Shown piece by piece: positions 1-11,248 of a stretch of DNA of 64,000 bases (positions are counted from its first letter, which is position 1; each line of letters begins with the position of its first letter). The notes below the pieces were generated by a model. That model ran no database searches, was not told where the DNA came from, and saw only the letters and a list, made by a program, of their open reading frames with translations. A program made the position numbers and the translations under genes. Origin of the DNA: Darksidea phi (Eukaryota > Ascomycota > Dothideomycetes > Pleosporales > Lentitheciaceae); contig JASJFT010000022.1 in the NCBI GenBank assembly GCA_030770425.1, forward strand, positions 62,001-126,000. The letters are read 5' to 3'.

Positions 1-384
1 GTCGGAGACCGACGATGGAGCTAATAAGCTAGCCGTTGTCGAAGAAAGTTAAAAAAGTGGAATTGGCAGTGCAAGATACGAGGCGCTGCGATCTAGTGCG
101 TTAGGAGGGTGCGAGGAAAAGCCCGAAAGGAATTACGAGATGGTCCGTTCGCCGGCGGCTAGCCCGTGCAATTAATGTCGACGCGCTAACGGCGTGGCAT
201 CCTGCAGAGCGCAGCTCAGCGCAAGACTGGCATCTACTGTCGCTTTGTAAAATTGTCGTGTGAGAGACGCGCCGCCGTGATTGGGGGCCATTCAGAGGCT
301 GTGTGCGAAATCCAGCGTCTTTCGCGCCTGAAGCTCACCCATCGATCCTTCATCCCATCATTCATCTTCTCCCGCTCGTTGACA
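1..384. other. intergenic, upstream of P450
   Basis: No gene seen. It should hold the promoter and 5' leader of the P450 gene that starts at 385. The last 80 bases are pyrimidine-rich, as in many fungal leaders. No clear TATA box. Confidence 0.5.
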
Positions 385-2142
385 ATGTTTCTCATCTTGT
401 TGGCAAGCTGCGTTGGCCTGTTTGTAGCTTTCTACGCAACATGGAGCGCGATCACGCTGGAGCAGAACTACCGGCGCGCAATGACAATGGGCATCCCGTT
501 GATACGTATACCCGTTGATCCTCTAAATATCCCTTGGCAAGTCGTCGAGCCTCATTTCTGGAATCTCATTGATTACTTCCACATCCCTCTACCACGGAAT
601 AGCATCCTGCTACGAAGAGGATGGCACTTCCGCGTGAAAGCGGAGATGCACGAAGAAATGGGAACTGTTTGGGCTTTCGTTACGCCACGTGACATCCATC
701 TGAATGTTTGCGACGCAGATGCGCTTCGAGAGATCTATGCACGTCGAAGTGACTTTGTGCGGCCTAGAGAGTTTTATGGTATGTCCATGAGTAGAGTGCA
801 TGGTGAACATTCGCTAATATTGCGTAGAACTGCTTGCTGCCTACGGTCCCTGTGTGTCAACCGTAGGCCCAGAGGAATGGGGTCGCCAGAGAAAGATTCT
901 TGCTGCACCGTTCCAAAATGAGAGTATTATGGGATATGTGTGGAATGAGTCCATTTCGCAGGCGCAGCAGATGGTTGAGGCGTGGACGAAGAAGGACGCA
1001 GTTATACGTGTGGCCAAGGATACGCGAACACTGTCATTGAATGTCCTCGCAGCAATTGGGTTTCGCAAATCGTTCGAATTCGAAAGCAGCGCACCTGAGA
1101 AGTCCGGTTCTGCGGACGAAAGCTTTTCATATCGAGATGCATTACAGATGGTTCTCGACAATGCCATTCTTGTGATGGTAGTTGGACGAAAGCACCTTCT
1201 CTACTCATGGCTACCAGCTTGGATCCGCAGGATTGGGAAAGCAGCCGACGACTTCCAGAAACATATGGAGAAGATGCTAGATGAGGAAATGTCATCACTT
1301 AACCGCGGTGAAAAGGGTACAGGGACGATCATGACAAATTTCGTGCGCGCCCTAGATCAGCATCAGCAGGACAGCACGAAAGGGATGTCCGCCGAGGAGG
1401 TCTTCGGAAATACCTTCGTGATTAACTTTGCCGGTCACGATACCACAGCTAACTCATTTTCATTTGCGGTCCTGCTTCTTGGGGCGAACCCGGATGTGCA
1501 GGAATGGGTAGCGGAAGAGGTGAAGCAGGCTACAGCTGGATCGACAGAGGGCAGCTGGGACTACGCTACGCTGTTCCCGAAACTTGTGAGGTGTCGAGCG
1601 GTATTAGTGAGTAGAAAGTCCGTTATTCATTTTATTGGTTGCTAACATTCGTCCAGCTCGAGACACTGCGCCTTTTCCCACCGATCATGTCACTCCCCAA
1701 AGCGACAAATGATCAGCCCCAAAAGCTTAATGCCGCCGGCCGCACCATCATCGTTCCACCAAAAACTGGCGTTTTCGGTAGCGTTCTAGGCACCCACACC
1801 TATCCGGAATACTGGCCAGAGCCGCTCGCGTGGAAGCCATCTCGCTGGATAGAGCGCGACGCCTCCGGTCAAGAGACGGTCATTACACCAGATCGGATCA
1901 CATACTTTCCATGGAGTGACGGTTTGCAAAATTGTCCAGGCCAGAAATTCTCGCAAGTCGAATTTGTGGCTGTGATGGCAACGCTGTTGAACGAGCATCG
2001 GATACGGCCCGAGATGGAAGCTGGTGAGAGTGTTGAGGATATGCAGAAGCGTGTGCGTGGGGTGGCTAATGATTGCGATGCGATAATGATTCTGCGAGTA
2101 AGGGATGCAGATCAGGTGAGGGTGAAGTTCGAGAAGGTCTAG
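385..2142 (+). CDS. cytochrome P450 monooxygenase
   Basis: Haem-thiolate monooxygenase, probably anchored in the ER membrane; substrate unknown. Three exons, 385-778, 828-1606 and 1657-2142, with introns of 49 and 50 nt (GTATGT..TAG and GTGAGT..CAG), give 552 aa, the usual size. Residues 2-23 form a membrane anchor. The I-helix oxygen-binding motif AGHDTT lies at 333-338, the ExxR motif (ETLR) at 393-396, and the haem loop WSDGLQNCPG puts the haem-ligating cysteine at 484. In that loop Trp replaces the usual Phe and Gln replaces the usual Arg two residues before Cys; I recall similar loops in some fungal P450s, so this need not mean inactivity. No biosynthetic core gene lies nearby, so a role in detoxification or catabolism is as likely as secondary metabolism. 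The start was chosen because the anchor follows at once; an in-frame upstream start at 253 would bury it. Confidence 0.9.
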
Positions 2143-3851
2143 GTTGAATGGTTTAGAGATGAGACGGTCTATAGAATACTACGTGTTCGTAGTAGCTTGC
2201 TGTTTGATAGGAAGGGGCAGAAAATTACGTTAGCCTTGTAACGTTCCGCATATGCGAAGTCATGTCCCATCACTTCACGATCCTATTACCATCCTTTGAG
2301 CACCGTGTTGTAATCTCTGGAGAGATACGCGACAAAGGAAGCCTCGATCTTGTACCAGGTCACGGCAATTTCATCAAAGCATTATTCCATAAGCATGATA
2401 GAATATTGATGTAAAATGATTTTCCGGAAGAATTACCGTCTCCATTATTGAACGTGATTCAAGCTGCCGTGGTCCCACTACGACGGTGCGGCTTTTAAGA
2501 AAACTTACTATATTGGGCCTAGCAGCCATCTATTCGGTGCAAACTCCGGCCAAATCAGCGCCGCTGAAACGGTCGGCCCGACGCTAAGAAGCTTGAACTA
2601 GTGCCAAAAGATTAAAGGGAGAGCGTTACGTGACCAAGGAAACACGAATCGAGACGAAACAATTAGAGACATTTTGTGCAGATGCTAATTCGTGTTTGGG
2701 AACGTTGAAAAGTTCCACTGTCACGGGGTGGAGCTGTTGCGCTTATGCTCTAGACCCAAAGCGTGTGTCTGTCAGTTTTGTGTGGGCTCATGCACGACGG
2801 AATGAAGCGCTTTCTCACGTACAGGAAGACGAGATACCAGTGTAAGCCATCCGGATCCCAATGCACTCGCCACGTGCATTATGTTTTCTATTATGGCGAA
2901 AACCTAGAGCAGGCTCCTCAAACATGGAAAGTATTGCAAAGGACAGCTTAAATTAAAGAAAATGCTTGTGCCTTCAAACTAAGGCTTGACATCATAACTA
3001 TAGGGCAGAAATTGTGCAATAACGGCAGGACAATAGCTCACGTCCTCAGCTCCCAGGAGAATGGGATGGTACTTACCACACAATGCCGGCAGGAAGCTTT
3101 TTGACAGGTGGAAATGTTCGGTACCAAGGCCCCGTCTTGCGGTGCATCTGAAACAAACCTTGGGCGTGTTTCAAACAGACTATCTGTGGTCGTGCGATCA
3201 TCGCGCCTGGATATCGGCACCAACAGCGCATCAACGCAGTTTTACGAAGAGCAAACAATATGTGGACTACAGGAGAGCAATGGTATCGGAATCTAAATGC
3301 TACCTTGTATATGCCATACAGGAGCATTGTCTACGGCACTCAACGACACCAAATCTCGTCATTTTGTCCGCCAATAAACTGGGTGGCGAGGCTTCCGTTG
3401 AGGCCTTCGTTTGATATTCATTTGTTTCTTGGCTACTTGCGTGTTTCCAGCGTCGAAACACGAATGACCCCGCCGCCTCGTATCGTGGGTCCGACACACG
3501 GCGCCTCCGAACCACATGACATGATCCGTCCACTCAGTGGACCGCGGACTCGCAACCTAGCTTTCGGTGCAAAGCAATTTCGCGCCACCAAATTGGCGCC
3601 ACCATCATGTATCCGAAGCGCCAAGGAGCAATGCAGCGTTGTGAGTAATGTTATCGTCGACTGCCAAGTTCGAAATGCCTACACAGTGAGACATCTATAA
3701 AGTAGGACGAAGGCCCTGGGTATTAGCCATCATCGGCAGACTTGCCTTCGTCTTTCGCTTTCTACATTCTTTTGCAGTCTTTCGTTGACACATTCACTTC
3801 TTTCGGGCTAGCCCTATACACTCTCTTCATCCTTCGTCTCCAGTATCTAAG
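2143..3851. other. intergenic between P450 and AA9 gene
   Basis: No supported gene. The open frames around 3061-3700 match no family and overlap each other on both strands. The last 160 bases look like a promoter and CT-rich leader for the AA9 gene. Confidence 0.5.
3696..3702 (+). promoter_or_regulatory. TATA box candidate of the AA9 gene
   Basis: TATAAAG lies about 155 bases before the ATG at 3852 and is followed by a CT-rich leader. This fits a strongly regulated secreted-enzyme promoter. Confidence 0.4.
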
Positions 3852-4875
3852 ATGAAGTTGTCTCTTCTCACCGCTGCAGCCATTGCGCAGCTTGCCTCGG
3901 CCCATTACTTCTTTGACGTTCTCGTCATCGGCGGCCAAGAGACCAAGTCATACCAGTATGTCCGCGAGAATACGCGCCCAGAGAAATACAATCCCACCAA
4001 GTGGGTGAACACCCGCGACAACATGACGCCCGACATGACCGACTTCCGGTGCAACAAGGGTGCTTTTGAGAGTGCAGGACGTACACAGGTCGCCGAGGTC
4101 AAGGCTGGCTCGAAGCTTGCTATGAAGCTCGGTGTCGGTGCCACTATGAGGCATCCCGGCCCGGCCTCCGTATACATGTCCAAGGCTCCGAGCACCGTGA
4201 AGACGTACGAAGGCGAGGGGGACTGGTTCAAGATCTTCGAGGAGGGCATTTGCGACAAGAACAAGGACATCAAAACCGACGCCTGGTGCACTTGGGATAA
4301 GGACCGGATCGAATTCACTATCCCAGCCGGCACACCTGATGGCGAGTACCTGATTCGCCCGGAGCACATTGGTGTTCACGGCGCTCACGATGGTCAGGCA
4401 GAGTTCTACTACGGGTGAGCACTCGTCCCAATCAAGTGTTTATACATTTTGCTAACGCTTTCCCAGCTGCGCTCAAGTCAAGGTTACCGGCGGTGGCAAC
4501 GGTACTCCTGGTCCCACGATTAAGTTCCCAGGCGGCTACAAGAAGGACGACCCCTCGTTCAACTTCAGCGTTTGGGGCGGATACAAGGACTACCCGATGC
4601 CCGGCCCAGACGTTTGGACAGGCGGCAACAGCGGCAACGCTGCAAACACTACCGAGGGCAATGTTGACCCGATTGCCACCTCTCCCGCCGCCTCGGTCCC
4701 TTCTCCCACCAATGTTGACCCGATTGCCACCTCTCCCGCCGCCCCGGTCCCTTCTCCCACCAATGTTGCCAGTCCTGCAACAAGCGCCACGACTAAGCAC
4801 AATGACGCAAACTGCAAGGGGAAAAAGGCAGGGCGTGGTCGCCGCGCCTTCCTTGAGTCGCTCCGCAAGGAGTAA
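3852..4875 (+). CDS. AA9 lytic polysaccharide monooxygenase, secreted
   Basis: Copper-dependent oxidative cleavage of crystalline polysaccharide (cellulose or related beta-glucans) outside the cell. Exons 3852-4414 and 4467-4875 are joined by a 52-nt GTGAGC..CAG intron, giving 323 aa. A 17-residue signal peptide ends in LASA, so the mature protein begins with His18, the first histidine-brace ligand. His101 (in RHPGPASVY) is the second and Tyr186 (FYYGCAQ, before the conserved Cys-Ala-Gln) the axial tyrosine. After the catalytic domain (about residue 240) comes a Ser/Thr/Pro-rich linker with a perfectly in-frame duplicated 17-residue unit, then a short basic tail (KKAGRGRR). There is no CBM1 and no hydrophobic GPI signal. 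Lone gene with its own TATA-type promoter. Confidence 0.92.
4660..4761 (+). repeat. 51-bp tandem duplication in AA9 linker
   Basis: Two adjacent 51-bp copies (4660-4710 and 4711-4761) differ at only one or two bases. Each encodes a 17-residue Pro/Ser-rich unit starting NVDPIATSPAA. A third partial copy begins at 4762. The unit is a multiple of three, so copy number can change without breaking the frame. Confidence 0.9.
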
Positions 4876-6492
4876 AGGCAACATACCAAGCAAGCATGGC
4901 TACTTGGGAATGACCAACATGGCCATTCCCCGGTACCCGGAACAGCCACAGAGAGCACCTATGTGCTGGGCTGTTTGAAGATCGGGGATCTTAATTTCAC
5001 TTCTTTCACTCCTTCGTTAAATCACTTCCAATCCTGCTAGGCTGGGCTTCCTGTACATACTATCTAGAGATATGCTAGTCAAAACTTTTCTTCCACATGG
5101 CGTGTTTGCGGGTGACTGTCTCTACCTATATGTTTTAGTGGGGCGCTAAGATATATTTGCACAGTTTGCCATCCTCTCAACCTTGGGATACAGAAGAGAC
5201 CAGCATGTTCGTCTTCTATTAACGTCCTTCAAGGCACAGTCTCAACGTTGAAGTGCTAACCAAAGTACAAGTTACGTGATACAGTGCATGTATTTTCTCC
5301 ATTCGCCAACACTATTTCATTGAGCAATGAAACATCCGTCACTGTCAATCAACAACCGCCTTTCCGGGAACTAAAGTGTAGTATAATTCATCGATGAGCC
5401 AGCCACGCCGATTTCTACGCGGTCCAAGCGACGATGTTTCGCCCCGATGACCGACACCCCTGTGATCGCAATTGGATAATGCATACGACCCTCCGCCGAA
5501 CGTCCCACCACCTTTCCTCCACCAAATAAAAGATTGCACGAAATGTCTCCTTCAATATAGCGGATGTGATAAAGGGGCTCTTCTTTGGGAAGCAAGAATT
5601 CAGACGAACATGCATGTTCCCGACCTGCAGCTGTAACTCGAAAACATGGTTACGTTCGAAAATGGGGGTTTGTCTCCAGACCCACACAATATTTATGGCG
5701 CATATATGAAACACGAAAGCGGCCGCAAGAGTGCTTTGACATCAATATGGGAGATTCCTTGCACCAATATACTCAAAACTCGACCCTGCTCATTTCTGCG
5801 AAACTGCAACACACAACCCCATAATAAAATTTACAAGCATTTCCAACCTAAAATTGCACAGTTGTCTCGCATGTTCACCGCTCGACAAACTAAAGCGTCA
5901 GCTTATAGATGGACATGCACTAGTATAAATCTGAGGAGCACTGAACCTCTCTTCTTGCCCACGGAAAAATGAGGGTGCTAAACTTGAGCCGTCACGTTCG
6001 CAGAGAATCTCTGTCCAGAGACTCCCTATTCGGGTTTCGCTTAATCCCTACGCTTCTCTATATCGGATATCACTCCTCGCTCTATTAACCCGCCACTTTT
6101 AGCATCTATAAAATGCTCGTCCTTATGTTACTAAACCTACTCCTCTGCATCGCCTTTGTTCTCTAATTATACTCTAGTACCCTCTATTACTAAGAGGTCT
6201 ATGCCTTTCCATATCTTACCTACCTATTCTTATCTCTATAACTAAGGACTATTAGGTCTCTATTACACTTGTTAGCCTAAATACGTACTCTGAGATTATA
6301 ACAGCCATACCTGGGAGTTAATTAAATTGGAGAAATTATAGATAATATAAATCTAGTAAGGAGGCACTAGAGAATAAATCAAGAATCTCGTAGTAAGAAA
6401 ATACATGACAAGTATAAAAAACTACAGGAAATACGAGGTAAATACCGGCCTAAGTATTAGCGTTAAATTACAGACCATTCCACCCCTATGGT
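4876..6492. other. intergenic, with AT-rich repeat debris at 6080-6475
   Basis: No supported gene. The first part is the 3' flank of the AA9 gene. From about 6080 to 6475 the base composition shifts to AT-rich with many CTA/TAG/TTA triplets and stops in every frame. This is the look of a transposon remnant degraded by RIP-type C-to-T mutation. Confidence 0.45.
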
Positions 6493-7767
6493 TCACCGAA
6501 ATCTGTTTGGCTGGATAATCGTGATGTCTTTCGTCGGTCCCTTCTTCCCCCCCCTCGGGCGCACAAGCTCCAACTTGTCACAGCGACATCTCCTCCAAAA
6601 ACTGTCACCACGCGAGTCACGGCATATGAACACTTGGATTTGTTTCATCTCGCCAAGGTCGTCCTTCTTCCAGCAGTTGAGCGTGAGTCGCCGCTCCTTA
6701 CGAGACTTGTGTCGGTATACCACGAATGCGTGATAGAGAAAAGGACCGAGGAAAGGCGGCAGAATGGGCGCCAACGAACGGGCCCAAGTTGGGTCCCACT
6801 TCAAGTCTCCCTTCAGCATTGGAAATTTAACACCTTCTGCGGTGGGTGCAATTCCTCCAGAGGGTCGGCTCTGCATCGTGCGACCATTGGAAAGCACGTC
6901 CCGGGAATTCTGAAAGCAGTCGACGCTTGGCGCCAATAGGCCCCACTCGCATCGGCCCCAGTCGCGGTCGTGGTTTGGTAGGTGCTGTGCTGGTGCCGTC
7001 CAGGCAAATATCGATTCGTCCCGATAATTCTTAATCAGTTCTTGCTGAAGCTTGATGAACGCTAGCGGGCCGTCTCCGTACGTTGGTATCAGAGAAACGC
7101 CTAGGATTCCCAGTAGACTATAAGCCATATCTTCTTCTTCTGTCGTCTTTCGGCGTGCCTGCCAGCTTAGCCTGGTGGCAATGCTAGCGGTTCTGAATGT
7201 CTCTGAACCGTCGAGATAGCGGGCCTCGATACCCGTAACTTTCTCTATCTCCGTAGCCAGATGGGCTCTTGTGCCCATGGGCAGCCAGTTCTTGTCGAAG
7301 AACATCAGTGTCCGTGGCGCGAGTAGCTCTTGCAGGCACCATCCTCGTGAGAACCACTCCGAAAATTCTTCATCCGAACCCCCTTGTTTACCCTCTCGTT
7401 TGAAAGTAGCCATCCCTCGTCCCGGTGCGACTACGTCAGACATATAGGTGTAGCACACGGTCGCCTCCTGATACCACTTGAACATGGATCTGATAGATCT
7501 GTTCAGCTCCTCCGAGCTTTCTCTGTTGATGCAGCATGAATCTATCCAGACCCATTCCAGCTGATCTTCTCTCGCGATACGACAGGTACCGCGTATTTTG
7601 TCGAGTGCTGGTTTCGTAAGGCTATCATCTCGTAATTCCGAAGGGCTGAGGAGACGAAAGGTTATCTCTTCAGTGTACCACCGATGAGACAAAATAGCGT
7701 ATTTAGGGAGCGATTCGTGAGCGCGGAATTCTCGAAACTCATACGTATTAGCGTTGAGAAGACGCAT
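6493..7767 (-). CDS. HET-domain (heterokaryon incompatibility) protein
   Basis: Single-exon 424-aa protein. HET domains trigger programmed cell death in non-self recognition between fungal individuals. The N-terminal half carries the classic landmarks: YAILSHRW near the start, WVWIDSCCIN, the CYTYMSDV block and SRGWCLQELLAPR. These are followed by the helical EDMAYSLLGILGV segment usual in this subfamily. The C-terminal third is not recognised. No NACHT, ankyrin or WD repeats follow, so it is a stand-alone HET protein. It sits between AT-rich debris and a gene-poor 2.5-kb stretch, a common setting for these fast-evolving genes. The ATG at 7767 is the natural HET start (MRLLN). Confidence 0.88.
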   Translation of the reverse strand: MRLLNANTYEFREFRAHESLPKYAILSHRWYTEEITFRLLSPSELRDDSLTKPALDKIRGTCRIAREDQLEWVWIDSCCINRESSEELNRSIRSMFKWYQEATVCYTYMSDVVAPGRGMATFKREGKQGGSDEEFSEWFSRGWCLQELLAPRTLMFFDKNWLPMGTRAHLATEIEKVTGIEARYLDGSETFRTASIATRLSWQARRKTTEEEDMAYSLLGILGVSLIPTYGDGPLAFIKLQQELIKNYRDESIFAWTAPAQHLPNHDRDWGRCEWGLLAPSVDCFQNSRDVLSNGRTMQSRPSGGIAPTAEGVKFPMLKGDLKWDPTWARSLAPILPPFLGPFLYHAFVVYRHKSRKERRLTLNCWKKDDLGEMKQIQVFICRDSRGDSFWRRCRCDKLELVRPRGGKKGPTKDITIIQPNRFR

Positions 7768-9059
7768 TGTTGCTCGTAACGGGAAACCTAAACCTGCCGT
7801 TTCAGCCTCAATAATACGTCAGGACTAGTGGCTGGGCGATCTTACTAGCTGCGCGTTAGGGCTACTGGGCGCAAGCAGTCGGCGTGAAGTAGATGGCGTT
7901 GTAGGTGCTCGGAGCGTTGAGTTGACCTCTACGCTTCAATCGGTACGCATAGGAGAGTTCGCCAAAGTACGAAGTAAATAAGAGAGGTAGAAAGAAGAGA
8001 CTGAGGGTAGAAGGGCCACGTTTTTATAATTGAAATCCGACTCGCACGATTTAGATTTGGTGAACGCCTTATTATTTTTTCCGCATGGGGGCTGTGGGGG
8101 CCAAAACCGTTGGAGGTAATATCAACCGTCTCTGTTGGGGATTCCCCACATAGAGCCGCCGTTGATTGGCAGCTATATTCGGGTAGAAATTGTCCGGTCC
8201 TGGCCCCCAAACTTCGCGTAAGCTGTCATGAACTGGCCTCGAAGTGGAACTACAACGAGCGATAATAATATTGATATCTAGGTGGGGCTGCGCAGCGGGT
8301 GGAGCGCGCTAGGAACCTCGGAACAACGCACGATCGTTCAGAAGGACCTTCGGATCGTCGTGAAGAAAGAGGAAGTTCCGCATAGGGCTGGAGGCCTGGC
8401 AAACCTCCTTCCGGTTCTTCGTCGCTCTGATCGCAGGGTACTTTGGCGCAGATGGCCGATCGCGCGCTTCGCTCTCAGAGATCAAGGGTTCGATTTCCTT
8501 ACCCATCACCAAGTATATCAATTCGAAGAGGGGTTGATATACTATCCACCGGTTAGAATCTAGTGCTAGGAGATCTCTAACAACCTCTTCAATCTCTAGC
8601 ACACACAGACTCTCTTTAACAGAATTTGGAAAAAGGATATCGCCTTGTTACAAGGAAATCAGTGCTGGTCAACAGAAGGAATAGATCGTACTACAGAACC
8701 ACCCTGCCTCTCCCCCCTGGGCACCAAAACAGGATAACTGAGCAATTCGGCTGATATCAACAAAAAAAAATATTGATATCTACAAGGGAGAAGGAAGGGT
8801 TTTCGCTTCGTGCTCTTTATAAGCCTGAGCCATAACATAATCGAGCTCATGTCACTAATTAACCAAGTGAATAAACACTAACGGGTTTATAAGTTAAGAT
8901 TTCGCTTTATTGAGCGCAAGTGGTATAAGGAGAATATTTTTGACTGTTGTTGAATACAACACAGAAATTAGGGGCTGGCCAATCAGTACTCAAGTCCTGT
9001 CACAGATGTTAATAATTTTAGAATTTACGAGACGTAAAACGAGAGCGCTGGGCAAGAAA

Positions 9060-9328
9060 AGTTAACTGTTGCAGGGGGTTGGACTTGGTACGTTGGGTGC
9101 AAGCGACTCTAAAAGCGGCGACAGAAAACCTCCAAAAAGGAGCCAAAGTCCCCGGATATTGAGTTACTATGGTAATAAAGGGCAGGAAAAGGACCCAATA
9201 TAAGATCATGAGCGAGGAGCCGTCGCGGTCACAAAGCCAGGAATAGGCAGGAGGTAAAATGGAAAAACTACATTGGCCGCCTAAAAGAAGCCAAGCGCGA
9301 ACACATGGACTGGGATCTGGCCGGCTAA
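9060..9328 (+). mobile_element. possible LINE (non-LTR retrotransposon) remnant
   Basis: At 9254-9328 one frame reads KWKNYIGRLKEAKREHM, like the basic helix rich in AKRxH that links endonuclease and reverse transcriptase in fungal Tad-type LINEs. Upstream, in interrupted frames, are segments such as WVQATLKAATENLQ and SRRGHKARNRQE in the order expected for that region. Stops and shifts break it. The match is by eye only. Confidence 0.3.
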
Positions 9329-9945
9329 AGAATTTATACAGTTTTCGGCATAAACTTTCAGGCGTCAGACCACCCTCTAGGCTTTCTCACCACGTGTAAA
9401 AGGTACGCCTAGGTCACTATGACACGAGACTCTGGGACACTTCAAGTATGGGTCCAACATGTGTTCGTGTTGATCGATCAATCTTCAATCCCAAAGGCTC
9501 ACTATGCCGCTTGTGGATATCGGAACATACGTACTTAAGTCGACGGACTAGCCGCGCGGCCTCAACTTCACGGTATAATCTCTTTGCTCAAAAGGCCCCA
9601 CTGTAACGGTCATGTTCTTCTGGGCCTTTTGAAGACCTAAATCCCATTAGTTCATGCGTGGTCTCAAAAGCGATTAAGCAGCCTACATGGATTTCCCTCT
9701 CTTCTCGTTCCTCTGCATGAAAAGTTTCTGGTTCATGTTTGCCCAGTTTGCTCACTCCAAAACTTTTCGTCGTCTCTTGCGAGGACCCTCTCCTCTACGG
9801 CGTTTTTCAAAGTACAAAAATCCACACCAGGTCACCTCCATCCTCGAGGATCTCGGCATCCCATAAAATGAAATGACAGTTCGCTCTCCGATCATTACGA
9901 AGGACGCCGCTTCAAACAACCTACCCCTCTCCGACTAAAAGGCTT

Positions 9946-9951
9946 TATAAA
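9946..9951 (+). promoter_or_regulatory. TATA box candidate for the gene near 10.1-11.2 kb
   Basis: TATAAA about 155 bases before an ATG at 10102, followed by CT-rich sequence and then an A-rich stretch (repeated AACAA, 10076-10100) directly before that ATG. This is a typical fungal leader. Confidence 0.35.
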
Positions 9952-10303
9952 CACCTTGCTATGCAGCTCCTCTCTTCCTGAGCTCGGCTAAACACTACAA
10001 GATTCTTTTCTTTCGATCTGCACCCCAAAGATCTTTTCTATGGAGACTCCGGCATTTTCTCCTTAACTGGCGTTAACAATAACAACAACAAGTAAAACAA
10101 AATGCGACGCGTATTTCATGGCCACGAATATCTCGCCTCGAAAGGGCATCTGGGAAATCAGAACCGAGAGGCTCGAACGACATGCCTGAGTCTTTCTTTT
10201 TCTTCCACACGACACATCTCTCCCCTCCTGATCCTCTCTTTAAACCCCAGAAATACCAGACTCATGTGGCTTGCCGGTCTCTAAATCATGCACATTCTGG
10301 CCC

Positions 10304-11248
10304 ATGGGCTCCTGTCTAATCAAATTTGGTGATTCGACATGCGAGTCTAACACAGTGACTAGTTCCTCTACCGATAAGGAAGACGATACATCTGACGAAG
10401 AGTCATCCGAATCTGATGAAGAGCTGGCACAACCCGAGTCTGCCCCCCTCCAAGCCGGTGCCCGTCAGGACCGCGAACGGTTCAATCCAGTAGGCATGGA
10501 TGTTCGTCACCCCAGAAAGGGGAAAGCTATCTCCGGCACATATCCTACGCATGCCTTTACACCTAACCCTGACAATCCGCGGAATTACTGGTTCCACGAC
10601 GGGAAGGTCATCGGGGGCAATTACCTTCAGCCGTTGACACCCTTTGAGGGGACCGATTGGATAGACAATTACGACGCGGGCCCCACGTTTGACCTCGGTG
10701 TGGACAAAGACACTACGGTAACTGGGTTCGTCGCTCAACCTCTCTTCGAGGCACGGGAAGCAAGACAGAGCCGTAGGGCAGCAGCGAAGGATGGTATGGT
10801 GCCCGCCGCTAAGGTTACTTCCGCAGACTTGACCGAGTCCATAGCCGGCGTCGCGCTGGCGGATGATGCATGCAGGACTTCCCATGCAGCAGCCGCGCTA
10901 ACTACTATATTAGGAGGAGATGCCATGGATGTAGAAGTGAACCCAACTCTTGGAGTACCCCCGCCCGTGGCAGCACCGGCTGTTTCGTCCGAGCAAGAAA
11001 ATGAGACCGACGACCAGGAAGCCACGGTGAAGTTCCTCGAGCAACAAGCGATACAAGCGCGGCAGGCAAGGTTTACGAAGCTCGTCAGGGCTACGCGTAC
11101 CAAAGACGGACAACAGGTTCCTAAGTGGGAACCTAAGTTCGCCGACGATAGCGATTTTATCCGCTACCTTCTTCGCGAGAAGCGTTTCGAGGCAGCAGCG
11201 GAAGTGCCCATTAACGACGCCTATGGAGACCCTCCTGAATCCGTCTAG
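10304..11248 (+). CDS. hypothetical protein, acidic N-terminus
   Basis: Not recognised. The frame from the ATG at 10304 encodes 314 aa. It has a Ser/Glu/Asp-rich stretch at roughly residues 20-45, a conserved-looking block with NPDNPRNYWFHDGK and a Trp/Asp-rich segment, and a charged helical C-terminal part. Codon use looks genuinely coding. The 5' end is uncertain. The TATA box and A-rich leader point to ATG 10102. A 61-nt intron at 10190-10250 (weak donor GTCTTT, good CAG acceptor) would join that exon in frame and give 361 aa. The joined N-terminus would include a Cys-rich CxFWPxGSC segment reminiscent of a degraded CCCH zinc finger. A 23-codon frame from about 10116 would be a short upstream ORF. 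No function proposed. Confidence 0.55.
   Translation: MGSCLIKFGDSTCESNTVTSSSTDKEDDTSDEESSESDEELAQPESAPLQAGARQDRERFNPVGMDVRHPRKGKAISGTYPTHAFTPNPDNPRNYWFHDGKVIGGNYLQPLTPFEGTDWIDNYDAGPTFDLGVDKDTTVTGFVAQPLFEAREARQSRRAAAKDGMVPAAKVTSADLTESIAGVALADDACRTSHAAAALTTILGGDAMDVEVNPTLGVPPPVAAPAVSSEQENETDDQEATVKFLEQQAIQARQARFTKLVRATRTKDGQQVPKWEPKFADDSDFIRYLLREKRFEAAAEVPINDAYGDPPESV

Larger units (their letters stand above)
7768..10101. other. gene-poor region with transposon traces
   Basis: No intact gene. Both strands show short broken frames only. A 14-base direct repeat (ATATTGATATCTA core) occurs at 8267-8280 and 8769-8782. A LINE-like coding trace lies at about 9060-9330. A TATAAA at 9946-9951 followed by a pyrimidine-rich leader probably belongs to the gene near 10.1-11.2 kb. 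Confidence 0.4.

Noticed and set aside
3260..3700. 146-codon plus-strand open frame between P450 and AA9 genes
   Set aside because: No family features, overlapped by other open frames on both strands, and runs into the AA9 promoter.
385..4875. P450 plus neighbours as a secondary-metabolite cluster
   Set aside because: No PKS, NRPS, terpene synthase or pathway regulator within the window; the next gene is an AA9 enzyme.
4432..4958. Minus-strand Gly/Arg-rich frames over the AA9 gene
   Set aside because: Antisense shadow of the repeated Pro/Ser linker; the sense protein has a complete catalytic site.
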